Source: Capronia americana (lineage: Eukaryota; Ascomycota; Eurotiomycetes; Chaetothyriales; Herpotrichiellaceae). Taken from it: 64,000 nucleotides of DNA. Under the pieces are notes generated by a model, which saw only the letters and a program-made list of their open reading frames with translations, searched no databases and was not told the DNA's origin. The stretch is taken from NCBI GenBank assembly GCA_016110215.1, contig JADWQD010000002.1, positions 186,001 to 250,000 of the forward strand, in the 5' to 3' direction. The position numbers and the translations under genes were made by a program. Shown here in pieces: positions 45,023-54,811 of this stretch (positions are counted from its first letter, which is position 1; every line of letters starts with the position of its first letter).

Positions 45023-45973
45023 TCATGGCAAACCCTGCTGCCAGTACGTCGAGGCATCATTCTCACCATACGCAGTCGGACCCATGTCAAAGACGGAAAT
45101 CCGCCTCAGATCTCTCCGGTACTTGCCTTCATACTCGCCGTGGGTGGCTCGGTGCAAGACGGCCGTATTGTCCCAGATGGCCACATCACCGTTATCGCTC
45201 CAGTCGTGCCGGAAGAGGTATTTCTTCTGCTGCACGTGCTCGAAGAGCTCTTTGATTAACTTCTGGCCTTGGTCGACGTCCATCCCGTCGATCGAGTGCG
45301 TGTACGACGTGATGTAGAGATTCTTGCGGCCGGTCTCGGGGTGAGTCTGGACGATCTTGTGTTTGGCCATGGGCATCTTCATCGGGTCGATGTCCCGGAA
45401 GAGCGGAGAGTCTGGGTTGGCGGTCTTGCGGTTGTGGAAAAGCGAGTTGCGCCCCACGAGGCCTTCGATCGCTTGCTTCGTCTCCTCGGGCAGGTCTTCG
45501 TACGCCGTGCGCGAGTCGAGATATTCCGTGTGCCCGCCGGTGTTGGGTGGCGGGAGCTCGACCGCTCGCAGGATCGAAACGCCTGTGCGTCGCGGGTTGA
45601 ATGCCCCATCGGCGTGCCACAAGGTGTTGCCGTTGGCCGAGGCGGTCCGGTTGGGGTCCTTTTCGGTGACGATCTGGTCGTTCTCGTCGAGGTTGGCCAC
45701 GTCGAAGATCTCGTCGTTGTCAATGCGGAACTTGCGGCCGGCTGCTCGGTGGGCCTTGACATTGTCGAGGTCGCCGAAGCGGCGGCCTAGAGCCAGCGCG
45801 CCTTCATCGTCGAGCGCTGTCTTTCTCAGAATGATGACTCCGTACTTGTGCAGCGTGGCGCGCAGTTCTTCGAACAGAGCATCGTCGACGGGTTTGGAGA
45901 AGTCGATGCCTTCCACCTCGGCCGCAAAGGTTGGGGCGAGGGGGGTGACAAGCAGTCTGGTTACGCTGGGCAT
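45023..45973 (-). CDS. TauD/TfdA-family 2-oxoglutarate-dependent dioxygenase
   Basis: A 316-residue intronless non-heme Fe(II)/2-oxoglutarate dioxygenase of the TauD/TfdA family. Iron ligands are His120 and Asp122 (WHADGAF) and the distal His274 in WDNTAVLHRAT. The 2-oxoglutarate carboxylate would be held by Arg in RRDLRR (286-291). The family hydroxylates a carbon next to a heteroatom (taurine, 2,4-D, alkyl sulfates), often releasing a small group. The GNTLWHADGAFNPRR segment is closer to TfdA-like enzymes than to taurine dioxygenase. The substrate is unknown. It shares a 319-bp divergent promoter with the FMN dehydrogenase gene, which suggests co-regulation. No targeting signal is seen. Confidence 0.93.
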   Translation of the reverse strand: MPSVTRLLVTPLAPTFAAEVEGIDFSKPVDDALFEELRATLHKYGVIILRKTALDDEGALALGRRFGDLDNVKAHRAAGRKFRIDNDEIFDVANLDENDQIVTEKDPNRTASANGNTLWHADGAFNPRRTGVSILRAVELPPPNTGGHTEYLDSRTAYEDLPEETKQAIEGLVGRNSLFHNRKTANPDSPLFRDIDPMKMPMAKHKIVQTHPETGRKNLYITSYTHSIDGMDVDQGQKLIKELFEHVQQKKYLFRHDWSDNGDVAIWDNTAVLHRATHGEYEGKYRRDLRRISVFDMGPTAYGENDASTYWQQGLP

Positions 45974-46292
45974 TGTGATCCAGGGTCAATCCGCGTTGTA
46001 CACACGAGCCAGACTCCCTTCCACGCCATATCCGGTCCTGAAGTATATCATTGGGGTTGATCGGTAAGCTGCTCCCAGCAGACCGGCTCTGCTTGCCGAG
46101 AGGTACGTCCCGTTTTCCGACTGGCGAAGGCGGGTGTACTGTTGAAATCCGTCAACCAATGCATCAAGCGGGGGGCTGGAATCCGACCCTCGGAAGCAGA
46201 TCACGCCATGGCCCTTTACAGGGACAAATGAGACGTTCCACCTGGAAGCGCAAACTTGGCGAGAACAGCTTGCTGGCTCAGTCCTCGTCGCT
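45974..46292. promoter_or_regulatory. Divergent promoter region, dioxygenase and FMN dehydrogenase
   Basis: 319 bp separate two divergent cluster genes, so the promoters must overlap or sit back to back. I could not pick a binding site with confidence. The assignment as a promoter is from gene orientation alone. Confidence 0.4.
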
Positions 46293-47937
46293 ATGCTGAC
46301 CGAGAAGGATGTCGAGGAGCACAACTCCCAGGCCTCATGCTGGGTCATTATTGAAGGCCAGGCATATGACTTGACGGATTTCCTGGACCAGCATCCTGGA
46401 GGCGCCGCAGTCATCCTTCGCTACGCTGGAAAGGTATGCGTGGCCTCTCGTTGAGAGGATATTGATTGGTGACTGAAGTCGTGGTTAGGATGCAACCGCG
46501 AGTTATGCCCCCGTACATCCACCGGGAACGTTGGAAAAACACTTAGCACCAGGTCAGTCACTCTCTCCTGGGACACCAGCAGCTCATTCACTGATAGAGA
46601 TATTAGAATATCATCTGGGGCCCGTTGATCTTCCAGCACGCCCCCAGTCATCTCCATTGTCCTCTGGTCCCGCCGCGCAACAGGCGGAAAAGGACCTATT
46701 ACTCCCGCTTGCACTGTGCCAGAATGTCCTCGACATGGAAGCCGAGGCGCCCAAAGTCCTCACGGAGCGGGCATTGGTATACTTTCGCTCCGCGGCAGAG
46801 TCGCTGCATGCGCTCGAGGCCAATTTGCGCGACTGGGCCAAGATCACCTTCCGGCCGCGGGTGCTCAAAGACGTGGCCCAGGTCGACATGAGCACCCGCA
46901 TCATGGGTCAAATGTGCAGTCTCCCGTTCTTCATCTCGCCCATGGCCATGATCAAGTTGGCCGACGAAGACGGCGAGCTCGCTCTTGCGCGAGCCGCAGG
47001 TCTCAAGCGCATCCCTTACGCCGTGAGCACATACACATCATATTCTCTCGAGGAGATCTCGCAGTGTGTGAGGGATGAGAAGCTCGATACGGCGCTGATC
47101 TTCCAACTGTATGTGCCCAAAAAGCGACAAGACTGTGTCAATCTGGTCTCCAGGGCACGCAGGCTGGGGTTTAAAGCGCTCCTCATCACCGTAGACACGC
47201 CTGTCGTGGGCAAACGGGAAGAAGATGATTTGTATAAAGCGCGGATCGACTATGATGCGGGCGTCGTCACTACACCACCACTACCTGCCGAAGTCACAGA
47301 GGATGGGGAGAGGCCCATTCTACGCGGATACCACTCTTCGACGCTGAAGTGGCACGACTTGGGCTGGATTCGAGAAGCGTGGGGCAACGATGCCGGCCCG
47401 GTCTATCTCAAAGGTATCCAGTGTGCCGAAGACGCGCTGCTCGCTTACGGTGCCGGGGTGGACGGCATCTATCTCAGCAATCACGGCGGAAGACAACTCG
47501 ATTATGCCCCCAGCGGGGCGCAGACGCTGCTTGAGATCCGTCGCTTCTGTCCGCAGATCCTTGGGAAGCTGGAAATCTATCTCGACGGCGGCATCAGAAG
47601 AGGAAGCGACATCCTCAAGGCGCTTTGTCTGGGCGCTACGGCCGTGGGTCTCGGCAGACCATTTGTCTACGCATTGGGAGCGTACAGACGGCAGGGTGTC
47701 TTGCGTGCCATTGAATGTGAGTATGAGTCTATTAAGGCATATCGATATTTCCATACGACAAACGACCTCGCTGACCACGGCTTGACAGTATTGAGCGATG
47801 AGGTGGAGACCGCCATGAGGTTGCTGGGTGTGAATAGCCTGTCCGAGCTGAATGTGAATCATGTCAATACTAAAGCGCTCGAGGCCAACATTGTAGACAG
47901 TGTACCGATGCCGTCCAGACTGGCTGCAAGACTCTAA
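46293..47937 (+). CDS. Cytochrome b5-fused FMN-dependent 2-hydroxyacid dehydrogenase (Cyb2-like)
   Basis: Exons 46293-46433, 46489-46552, 46607-47716 and 47789-47937 give 487 residues. The N-terminal cytochrome b5 domain (1-80) has heme ligands His34 (HPGG) and His57 (VHPPG). The rest is an FMN TIM-barrel of the lactate/glycolate/mandelate dehydrogenase family: ISPMAM, STYTSYSLEEI, LITVDTPVVGKREED, the catalytic-base motif YLSNHGGRQLDYAPSG, and DGGIRRGSDILKAL with GLGRPF for FMN phosphate. It oxidises an L-2-hydroxyacid to a 2-oxoacid and passes electrons to the b5 heme. Unlike yeast Cyb2 no mitochondrial presequence precedes the b5 domain, so a cytosolic enzyme is likelier. Introns 2 (54 nt) and 3 (72 nt) are multiples of three without stops. 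I infer they are spliced because removal restores EYHLGPVD and AIELLSDEVETAMRLLG. Confidence 0.9.
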
Positions 47938-48116
47938 ATGACACAGGATACTCGAGACTTGTTCCATTCCATATGCCTGTAGTATTTTCTCGGCAAACGT
48001 TATCCGCCCTGCCTCAGTCTGCCGCACACTCCCACCTCTAGGTACGGAGTACATCAACCGGGCATACGCATACTTTTTAGGTTTTGTCGACTGTAAAACA
48101 TCTTTCAATTCCAACC

Positions 48117-49016
48117 ATGTACGGGCTTCCAGGTTCTCAATCTCAATCTCAACCTCAATCGTGCAGCACCCAAGATGCTTCGGCCGTCCACCGCCGCGCT
48201 GCTCAACGCTTCCAGGACCGCCAACGTGAGCTGGGCCGCCCTCTCCTGGGGTGCGTTCTGGCCGTTGGCTCGCCCATGGTGGCGATGCTGGCCTCGCAGC
48301 ATTTCGACTGGGTCATGATCGACATGGAACACAGCCCTCTGGGGCCCGAGAAGATGACACACATGGTCCATTCCGTGGTCGCCGCATCCGAGGGCCAGTG
48401 TCTGCCCGTGGTCCGCGTGCCCTCGCACGATGTCGAGTGGATCAAATGGGCCCTGGACAGCGGCGCCGCGGGCATCGTCATCCCCATGGTCAGCAATGCC
48501 GCCGAGATGAAGAGGATCCTCGACCACGCAATATATCCGCCCGGCGGGAGGCGGAGTTTCGGGCCGTTCAACGCGCCGTTTGGGCAACGTCTGCATGCAG
48601 CGACGGGGTTCGGCGAGTACTACGACCGTGCGAGGGCTGGGGGCGTGGTGGTGCTGCCCATCATCGAGTCCGCAGAGGGCGTGAAGAATGCGGAAGAGAT
48701 CCTCGGGCTCGAAGGCGTGTCGGGGTCGTTCATCGGCCCGCATGATCTGCGTCTGTCGATGGGGCTCCCTGGGGGCCTTGATGGAAGTGAGCCGGAGTTT
48801 GGGGATGCTCTGCGGCGAGTGTGTGATACTGGGAAGAAATACAGCAAGATGATCGGGTCGATGGGTGTCGGGGCTGACGTGGCAAAGAAACGGGCGGACA
48901 TGGGCATGACGTTCCTGTTGACGACGGTTGACTACAGCGTGCTGGTGGCAGGCTTTGCGGCAGCGAAGAAGGAGGTAGAGCAGGCCTTCAGAGAGCCACG
49001 GGCAATGCTTGCGTAG
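48117..49016 (+). CDS. HpcH/HpaI-family aldolase (2-oxoacid class II aldolase)
   Basis: A 299-residue intronless aldolase of the phosphoenolpyruvate/pyruvate superfamily, which cleaves 4-hydroxy-2-oxoacids to pyruvate plus an aldehyde with a divalent metal. Motifs: IDMEHSPLG, the substrate-binding VRVP, GAAGIVIPMVSNAAE, ESAEG carrying the metal Glu, and FIGPHDLRLSMG carrying the metal Asp (usually PNDL, here PHDL). The frame is open upstream, but the first ATG is at 48117. The first 30 residues are Ser/Gln-rich and variable, with a small CTCAAT repeat in the DNA. It follows the FMN dehydrogenase gene by 179 bp on the same strand, which fits a sequence of 2-hydroxyacid oxidation and then retro-aldol cleavage, although the natural substrate is unknown. 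Confidence 0.92.
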   Translation: MYGLPGSQSQSQPQSCSTQDASAVHRRAAQRFQDRQRELGRPLLGCVLAVGSPMVAMLASQHFDWVMIDMEHSPLGPEKMTHMVHSVVAASEGQCLPVVRVPSHDVEWIKWALDSGAAGIVIPMVSNAAEMKRILDHAIYPPGGRRSFGPFNAPFGQRLHAATGFGEYYDRARAGGVVVLPIIESAEGVKNAEEILGLEGVSGSFIGPHDLRLSMGLPGGLDGSEPEFGDALRRVCDTGKKYSKMIGSMGVGADVAKKRADMGMTFLLTTVDYSVLVAGFAAAKKEVEQAFREPRAMLA

Positions 49017-49053
49017 CAGAGTCTATATCCTCTTATCTATTGACCATGTGTTA

Positions 49054-51227
49054 TTAGATGATCCACGGTACATCCTCGTTCCGCATATACGGAGTCAAGT
49101 TGGGCAGATCGTGCTTGACCTCAGCCTCGATCTGTCCATTCCCTAGATATGCCCACATGTTGGTGTGATAGCGGAAGTTGTAGTGCTCATACTTGACCTC
49201 CTTCAGCGTCTTCATGAAATGCAGACACGAGCCTCCCCAGATCCACAACTTACCGCCGACGATGTTGTTCTTGTACCAACTTTTACAGTCGGCTCCCCAC
49301 ACCCCCCGTGCGTGCCAAAGGTCGATGTGTTGATAGAGCTGATCCACCGGCTCCTCGCGAATCTCGATGGCTTTGATGCCCTCTGCCTGCATCCTCTTTG
49401 CACACTTGAGGACGTATTCGACGCACACTTCATGCGAGGGCAGCGTTGTGCCGGACGCCCAGCTGCCCCGAACCCCGTTTATCACAAAGTAGTTGGGGAA
49501 TTTGGGCACAGTCGTGGCTAGATACACTCGAGGCTCCGGTTGAAATGCTTCCGCCATGCTGAGGCCGTCGACGCCACGGACATCACTATAAACACATTAG
49601 GATAATGCATCTCTACGGAGCAAGGGACTCACAACGGAGGAACAAAGGCCAAATTGAAGCCGGTGGCGCAGATGAGAATATCAATCTCGTGCAGACGGCC
49701 GTCTTCGTCAACAACACCTTCTGGAATAACCCTTGCAATCTCTTTATGGCATGTAGTCACATCTATGCTCGTCAGTTTAAGTCAGGGTTGAACTAGATAT
49801 CTAAACTCACTTGGCTGCACAAGCGCTTCGAGGTAGCCATCGCCAGGGGTGATGCGACGACATCCAGGGGGCCAGCGAGGAATGAGCTTCTCCTTCAACT
49901 CTTCGTGGCCGGGGCCAATTCTCCGCAGCATTTCCGCCTTCATCAGTCGCTCTGCGGAGCGATTGGTCTCGGAATCCTTCAGGAACATCTCGAAAAGGTT
50001 GTTGACCGACGACTCCAGCTTCTTGCGGTACTCGAGGTGAAACTCGGGGTCGTCACGGAAGGCTTTCTTCTCTTCATCAGAATAGAAGTATTGAGCATTG
50101 GCGGGAACCTCGCCCTTAGCCTTTGACCTCTCCTCCTCGAGTGTCTCTTGTCCTATCATAGGCGATATCCAGGTCACCGACCGCATGAACGCCACGAGAT
50201 GCTTTGCCGCTGCGCTTGTCAGCCAGTCTGCCGGCAATCATCAACTCGAACCTACACTTTTGGATTTGTGGCACGATCTGGATTGCACTAGATCCTGTGC
50301 CGATGACTGCCACTCGCTTGCCTGTCCAGTCGCAAGCTTGGTCCGGTTAGCTGTGTAGCATTCAGAGAGGCAAAAGACGTACATGAGTCCCAGGATGCAC
50401 TATGCATGAGCTCGCCCTTAAAATCGTGGAGTCCTGGAATCGAGGGCCCTGGTCATGAGTGAGAACGAGTCTTGAGGTAGCCTTGGTACTTGCATTTCCA
50501 GCTGTTCAGAAACCCGGTTCCGTTCACCAGGATTTGGCACCAGTCCCGAATTATCTCGCCATTGACATCGATTTCGACCTCGTCTGCCAATTTGGTCAAA
50601 TGTGGTATGTTTGGCATGAACTTGACTTACATATTCCTTTTTCCTCCTTCCACACCGCCTTGAGCACGCGGGAATTGAGCTTGACAAACGGCATCAGGTC
50701 GTACTTTTTGGCAAAGTTCTGGAAGTATTCCTTGATCTCGGGTCCATAGGCATAGAAACTGGACCAGTTGGGATTTGGTTCGAAAGAGTACGTGTAAGCA
50801 TGAGCCGGGCTAGACAGTCAGTGACAATTCGCATTTGGCGACGCATTGATTGGTCTCGTTACACGTCACAAGCACATCCTGGGTAGCGATTTTCGAACCA
50901 GGTCCCGCCGACTTGGGAGTTCCTATCTTGTTAGAATTGTTTGGCCATGGAGTAACAATGGCCGACTCACTTTTCGTAGCAGACAAGGCTGTAGTCTTGG
51001 AAGCTCTTCTTCATCTTGTACGCCATCAAAAGGCCGGCCGCTCCTGCACCTACGTGTATCACACGAAGATGCTGAGGCTGTGAATGCCATTGATCCTTGA
51101 TCTTGTAGGCGTGCTCAGGTTTCTCGAGGGATGCATTCTCCACATGTGATGCAACCTTCTGGCTCAGGTATTTGGCGCCAGGAGAAGGTTCCTCTTCAGG
51201 GGCGGGGAGATTGGCGACTTCTGTCAT
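49054..51227 (-). CDS. Type I Baeyer-Villiger monooxygenase (nine exons)
   Basis: Exons 51227-50971, 50922-50863, 50809-50631, 50583-50494, 50448-50383, 50336-50256, 50209-49811, 49762-49633 and 49585-49054 give 597 residues, the usual length. FAD motif GAGAAG at 60-65; NADPH motif GTGSSA at 230-235; the BVMO fingerprint FKGELMHSASWD at 205-216 (F-x-G-x3-H-x3-W-D). ENRYPGCACD and ICATGFNLAF are also typical. The enzyme inserts one oxygen next to a ketone with NADPH, making an ester or lactone. Introns are 45-53 nt. Intron 4 (50493-50449) has a GC donor (GCAAGT) instead of GT; no GT alternative keeps the frame. It is divergent to a second BVMO gene 631 bp away. Confidence 0.92.
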
Positions 51228-51858
51228 GGTCAACTGGAAAGAGGAGTTTTCGAACTGGACAACTCGGAATGCGATCTTGACGAGTTTCTGAAGATCCAAT
51301 TCACAACATGTCCCGTTGTTTCCAGTAGAACCCACCACAAGCCTTGCCCAATATCCAAAGCCCGCAAATGCGAAGTGCTCCTTGCCACAGTTGCTCCGGT
51401 GTACACATAGTGGTGACTTTCCCGTGCCATCATCGGCTTCTACGGCGGACGGCCCGCGCTTGCCCCCTTCCTCAGACGCGGACCAACTCGTCCACACTCG
51501 TTCCTGGACTCGAGGCTGCCGAGCGCCGATCGCCTAGCGAGGACTAGGACTTTGACAAGGATGCTCGGAAGAACTCGCGATTGGCCTGGCTCAAGGTTGG
51601 CCAACCTAAATCTGATGATGTGTGGGGATGGCGAGTGTCTCCCCGCAAAGCTGGGATCAAACCCCGGGTATGCTTCCCTGAATATCCGAGAGTGAGCATG
51701 GGGGACGCCAGAATGTCGGAGTGGTACTCACACAACACGGCATGGAAACTCTAGGCGCCGCTCAGCATCACCGATGGCATATGAATCTAAGGCCTCTTGG
51801 ACAACGTCCATAGAGATGAGAATCTGAAGACACACAGCAACCGTTCAGACCATCAATC
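51228..51858. promoter_or_regulatory. Divergent promoter region between two BVMO genes
   Basis: 631 bp separate two oppositely transcribed monooxygenase genes. The minus-strand reading frame of the first is open upstream to about 51497, so a longer N-terminus is possible but looks unlike the family. No supported gene or binding site was found inside. Confidence 0.4.
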
Positions 51859-53493
51859 ATGGGCTCTGTCAGTCCCAACTGTAGCAGACATGAGGTCATC
51901 ATTGTCGGCGCCGGCTTCTCTGGCATCTACATGCTGCACAAGTTGAAAGAGGCAGGCTTCGACGCCAGACTGCTCGAGGCTGGCGCCGCTGTCGGTGGCA
52001 TCTGGCATTGGAATTGCTATCCAGGTGCGCGCGTCGATACGGCAGTACCCACGTACCAGCTGACCTCCGACGAGGTTTGGAAGGACTTCGACTGGACCGA
52101 ACGGTTCCCGACATACTCTGAGCTGCGGACGTATTTCAAACACCTGGTCAAAGTGTGGGATCTGGAGCCCTTGATCCAGCTTCACACGCGTGTGTGGGGG
52201 ATGCAGTGGGACGCGAGTGCGCATGAATGGCGTCTCAAAGTGTCACATCTCAATGATGATGCTACTATGACCGCGCGACACGTCATTCTCTGCACCGGGT
52301 TCGGGTCGAAACCGTACATCCCACTTCTTGAAGGAAGGGAGAGGTTTCAGGGCGAATTCTACCACACAGGACTGTGGCCACAGGAGGGCGTCAATCTGGC
52401 AGGCAAGCGGGTGGCCATCATCGGCACTGGGGCGTCCGGTGTGCAACTGATCCAGGAGACGGCAAAGGTCGCGTCTCATCTGACGGTGTTCCAGAGGACG
52501 CCCAACACCGCTCTACCCATGGACAACCCCGCGTACGGCACCCCTGAGAACGAGGCATGGAAGCAGATATACCCGGCGACCAAGGAGCATATGCTCAGGA
52601 CGTTCGCCGGGTACGATTATGACTTCGATCCGGGCGTTTCGTCCAAGGTGACCACCGACGTGCGGACCGACTTCTACAACAAGCTGCTCCGAAGCGGCGG
52701 GCTGCATTTCTGGCTCGGCACGTATTCGGACGTACTATTCGACCAGGCCGCCAACGACGAGGCGTATGAGTTCTGGCGGCAGAGTGTGCTCCCACGGATC
52801 AACAGCCCTCGCAACCAGGAGTTGCTCGCCCCGAAAATTCCACACCACCCGTTCGGCACGAAGCGAGTCAGCTTAGAGAATCGGTACTTCGAGGTTTTCA
52901 ATCAAGACAACGTCGAGCTGGTCAGCTTGCTGGAGAACCCCATCGTCCAAATCACCGAGGACGCGATCCAGACGGCGGACGGGACATGCCACAAAGTTGA
53001 CCTGATTGCCGCCGCCACGGGCTTCGATAGCGTTACAGGAGGTATTACCTCTATTGATATCCTCGGGACGAATCCGCAGGTACCGCTGAAGGACCAATGG
53101 GCCAAGGGCGTCGGAACACTCTTCGGGATGGCATCAGCAGGATTTCCCAATATGTTTTTTATGTACGGGCCGCAGGCGCCCACGGCCTTCACCACAGGTC
53201 CATCGTCGGCCGAGTGCCAGGGCGACTGGCTCGTGGCGTGTCTGTCGTATCTTCGCGACCGTAGTATCACGAAAATCGAGGCGAAGGAGGAGGCGCAGCA
53301 AGCGTGGAGAGAGCATACGCTGGAAATTGCCGATAAAGGACTCTTTTCAAGGGCTAAGAGCTGGTACTTTGGCGACAATATCCCGGGCAAGCCGCGCGAG
53401 GCGCTGAATTACATGGGCGGATTGCCGACTTACCGGAAGAAGATATGGGAGTCGGCCCACCAAGGGTATGATGACTTTGTGCTTGAAGGGTAA
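51859..53493 (+). CDS. Type I Baeyer-Villiger monooxygenase (intronless)
   Basis: A 544-residue intronless flavoprotein. FAD motif GAGFSG at 17-22; BVMO fingerprint FQGEFYHTGLWP at 163-174; NADPH motif GTGASG at 189-194. GGIWHWNCYPGARVD replaces the GGTWYWNRYPGARCD of cyclohexanone/cyclopentanone monooxygenases but is clearly the same region. AAATGFDSVTGG and the GPQAPTAFTTGPSSAE segment near the C-terminus match the cycloalkanone-type subfamily. It would convert ketones to esters or lactones with NADPH and O2. It differs from its divergent neighbour (much lower length and different fingerprint environment), so the two are unlikely to be recent duplicates. The presence of two BVMOs suggests two ketone substrates or two steps. 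Confidence 0.94.
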   Translation: MGSVSPNCSRHEVIIVGAGFSGIYMLHKLKEAGFDARLLEAGAAVGGIWHWNCYPGARVDTAVPTYQLTSDEVWKDFDWTERFPTYSELRTYFKHLVKVWDLEPLIQLHTRVWGMQWDASAHEWRLKVSHLNDDATMTARHVILCTGFGSKPYIPLLEGRERFQGEFYHTGLWPQEGVNLAGKRVAIIGTGASGVQLIQETAKVASHLTVFQRTPNTALPMDNPAYGTPENEAWKQIYPATKEHMLRTFAGYDYDFDPGVSSKVTTDVRTDFYNKLLRSGGLHFWLGTYSDVLFDQAANDEAYEFWRQSVLPRINSPRNQELLAPKIPHHPFGTKRVSLENRYFEVFNQDNVELVSLLENPIVQITEDAIQTADGTCHKVDLIAAATGFDSVTGGITSIDILGTNPQVPLKDQWAKGVGTLFGMASAGFPNMFFMYGPQAPTAFTTGPSSAECQGDWLVACLSYLRDRSITKIEAKEEAQQAWREHTLEIADKGLFSRAKSWYFGDNIPGKPREALNYMGGLPTYRKKIWESAHQGYDDFVLEG

Positions 53494-53881
53494 ACCTGCC
53501 GCCTAGAGTCCCATTGCAAATCGAAAGTCGTTCCGGAATGCAGTGTATAAAGTAACGCATAGTATGCTGTTCTTAATGGTGGCCATCGTAGAAGCGAGGT
53601 CGGCCACCAGGCGAGGTTCAACTTCTGGTACACAGTCCACACAGCCGACGCCGGGGAAACCCACAAGGACTGACTTGTTCCACGGCACGGGTTTTCCGCG
53701 CTTGATGCTACCCCGCGCGTATTGTTGTTTGCGTGCGGCCGGTTGTGAGCCTGGAGAGTTCGACCGGACGTGTGGGCGGGTGTAGGTGTGGGGAACGTCT
53801 GAGCCGAAAGAGTCTATATACCTGCATGAATCGGCAGTGAAATGTTGATCGTCTCTGCTGAAGTCTGAAAAGGCCGCAACA
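53494..53881. other. Intergenic between BVMO and SDR genes
   Basis: 388 bp, same-strand spacing, with no supported gene. Confidence 0.5.
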
Positions 53882-54811
53882 ATGACCCTCCACGATGGCG
53901 ACCTCAAGCCCGTGCGGCCGACTTTTGAGCTCACGGGGCGCAACTACATCGTCACCGGAGGCGGTCGAGGCATTGGGTACGCTATCGTACGCGCCATCGC
54001 CGAAATGGGCGGGAACGTCGTCGTGTTCGATGTCTTGGACAAGCCCGTGTCAGATTTTGACACGCTCGAGAGCGATTTCAGCGTCAAGGTCAAGTACATC
54101 CGCGCCGACGTGACGAACGACGAGAGCCTAAGACACGCGTTTGCCCAGGCGATGATAAATCTGGGCACGCTGGACGGGTGGTAAGTTCTAAGCCGAGAAG
54201 ATGTCTCCCCAAGGTGTTGCTTGCTGAGACGTCCATAGCGTAACGGCTGCGGGTATCGCGCCCGAAGGACCGTTTCTCGAACAGGACTGGAACACGGTCA
54301 GAAAGGTGATGGACATCAATGTGTGTTTGTCCCCGTCGTCGACGTTGGCGATATCAGTATTGACACTATATAGGTCAATGGGACATTCTTCACTGCGCAG
54401 TTGGCGGCGCAGCAGATGCAGAAACAAGGCACAGGGGGCAGTTTGCTGTTGATTTCGTCCATGTGCGCGCATGTCGCACTCCCGCGCACGCTGCTGTCGT
54501 CGTATAACGCCTCCAAAGGGGCCGTCAAGATGCTGAGTACGGCTTTGGCGGTCGAGTTGGCTCCGCTCAACATCCGTTGCAATATCATCTCGCCCGGGTA
54601 TATCCAGAGCGACATGACCAAAGTTCTACGCGAACAGAACCCCGAGCTGGTCGACATCATGGAGAATGCACCACCCATGAGACGGATTGGAAACCGCAAC
54701 GACCTGACCGGGGCGGCATTGTACTTCTTGAGCGATGCCTCTGCTTATACCACGGGAGCTGAGATACTCGTTACCGGTGGAATGCACGCGGGGAGGGTGG
54801 TAACAGATTGA
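53882..54811 (+). CDS. Short-chain dehydrogenase/reductase of the accessory block
   Basis: Exons 53882-54180, 54239-54320 and 54374-54811 give a 272-residue classical SDR. Cofactor motif TGGGRGIG at 25-32, Asp in VVVFDVL (NAD-type preference), VTAAGIAPEGP in place of NNAG, Ser in LLISSMCAHV, and the catalytic YNASKGAV. The C-terminal LSDASAYTTGAEILVTGG is typical. The spacing and context suggest alcohol/ketone interconversion that feeds the BVMO genes on its left. Introns are 58 and 53 nt. No targeting signal. Confidence 0.93.
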
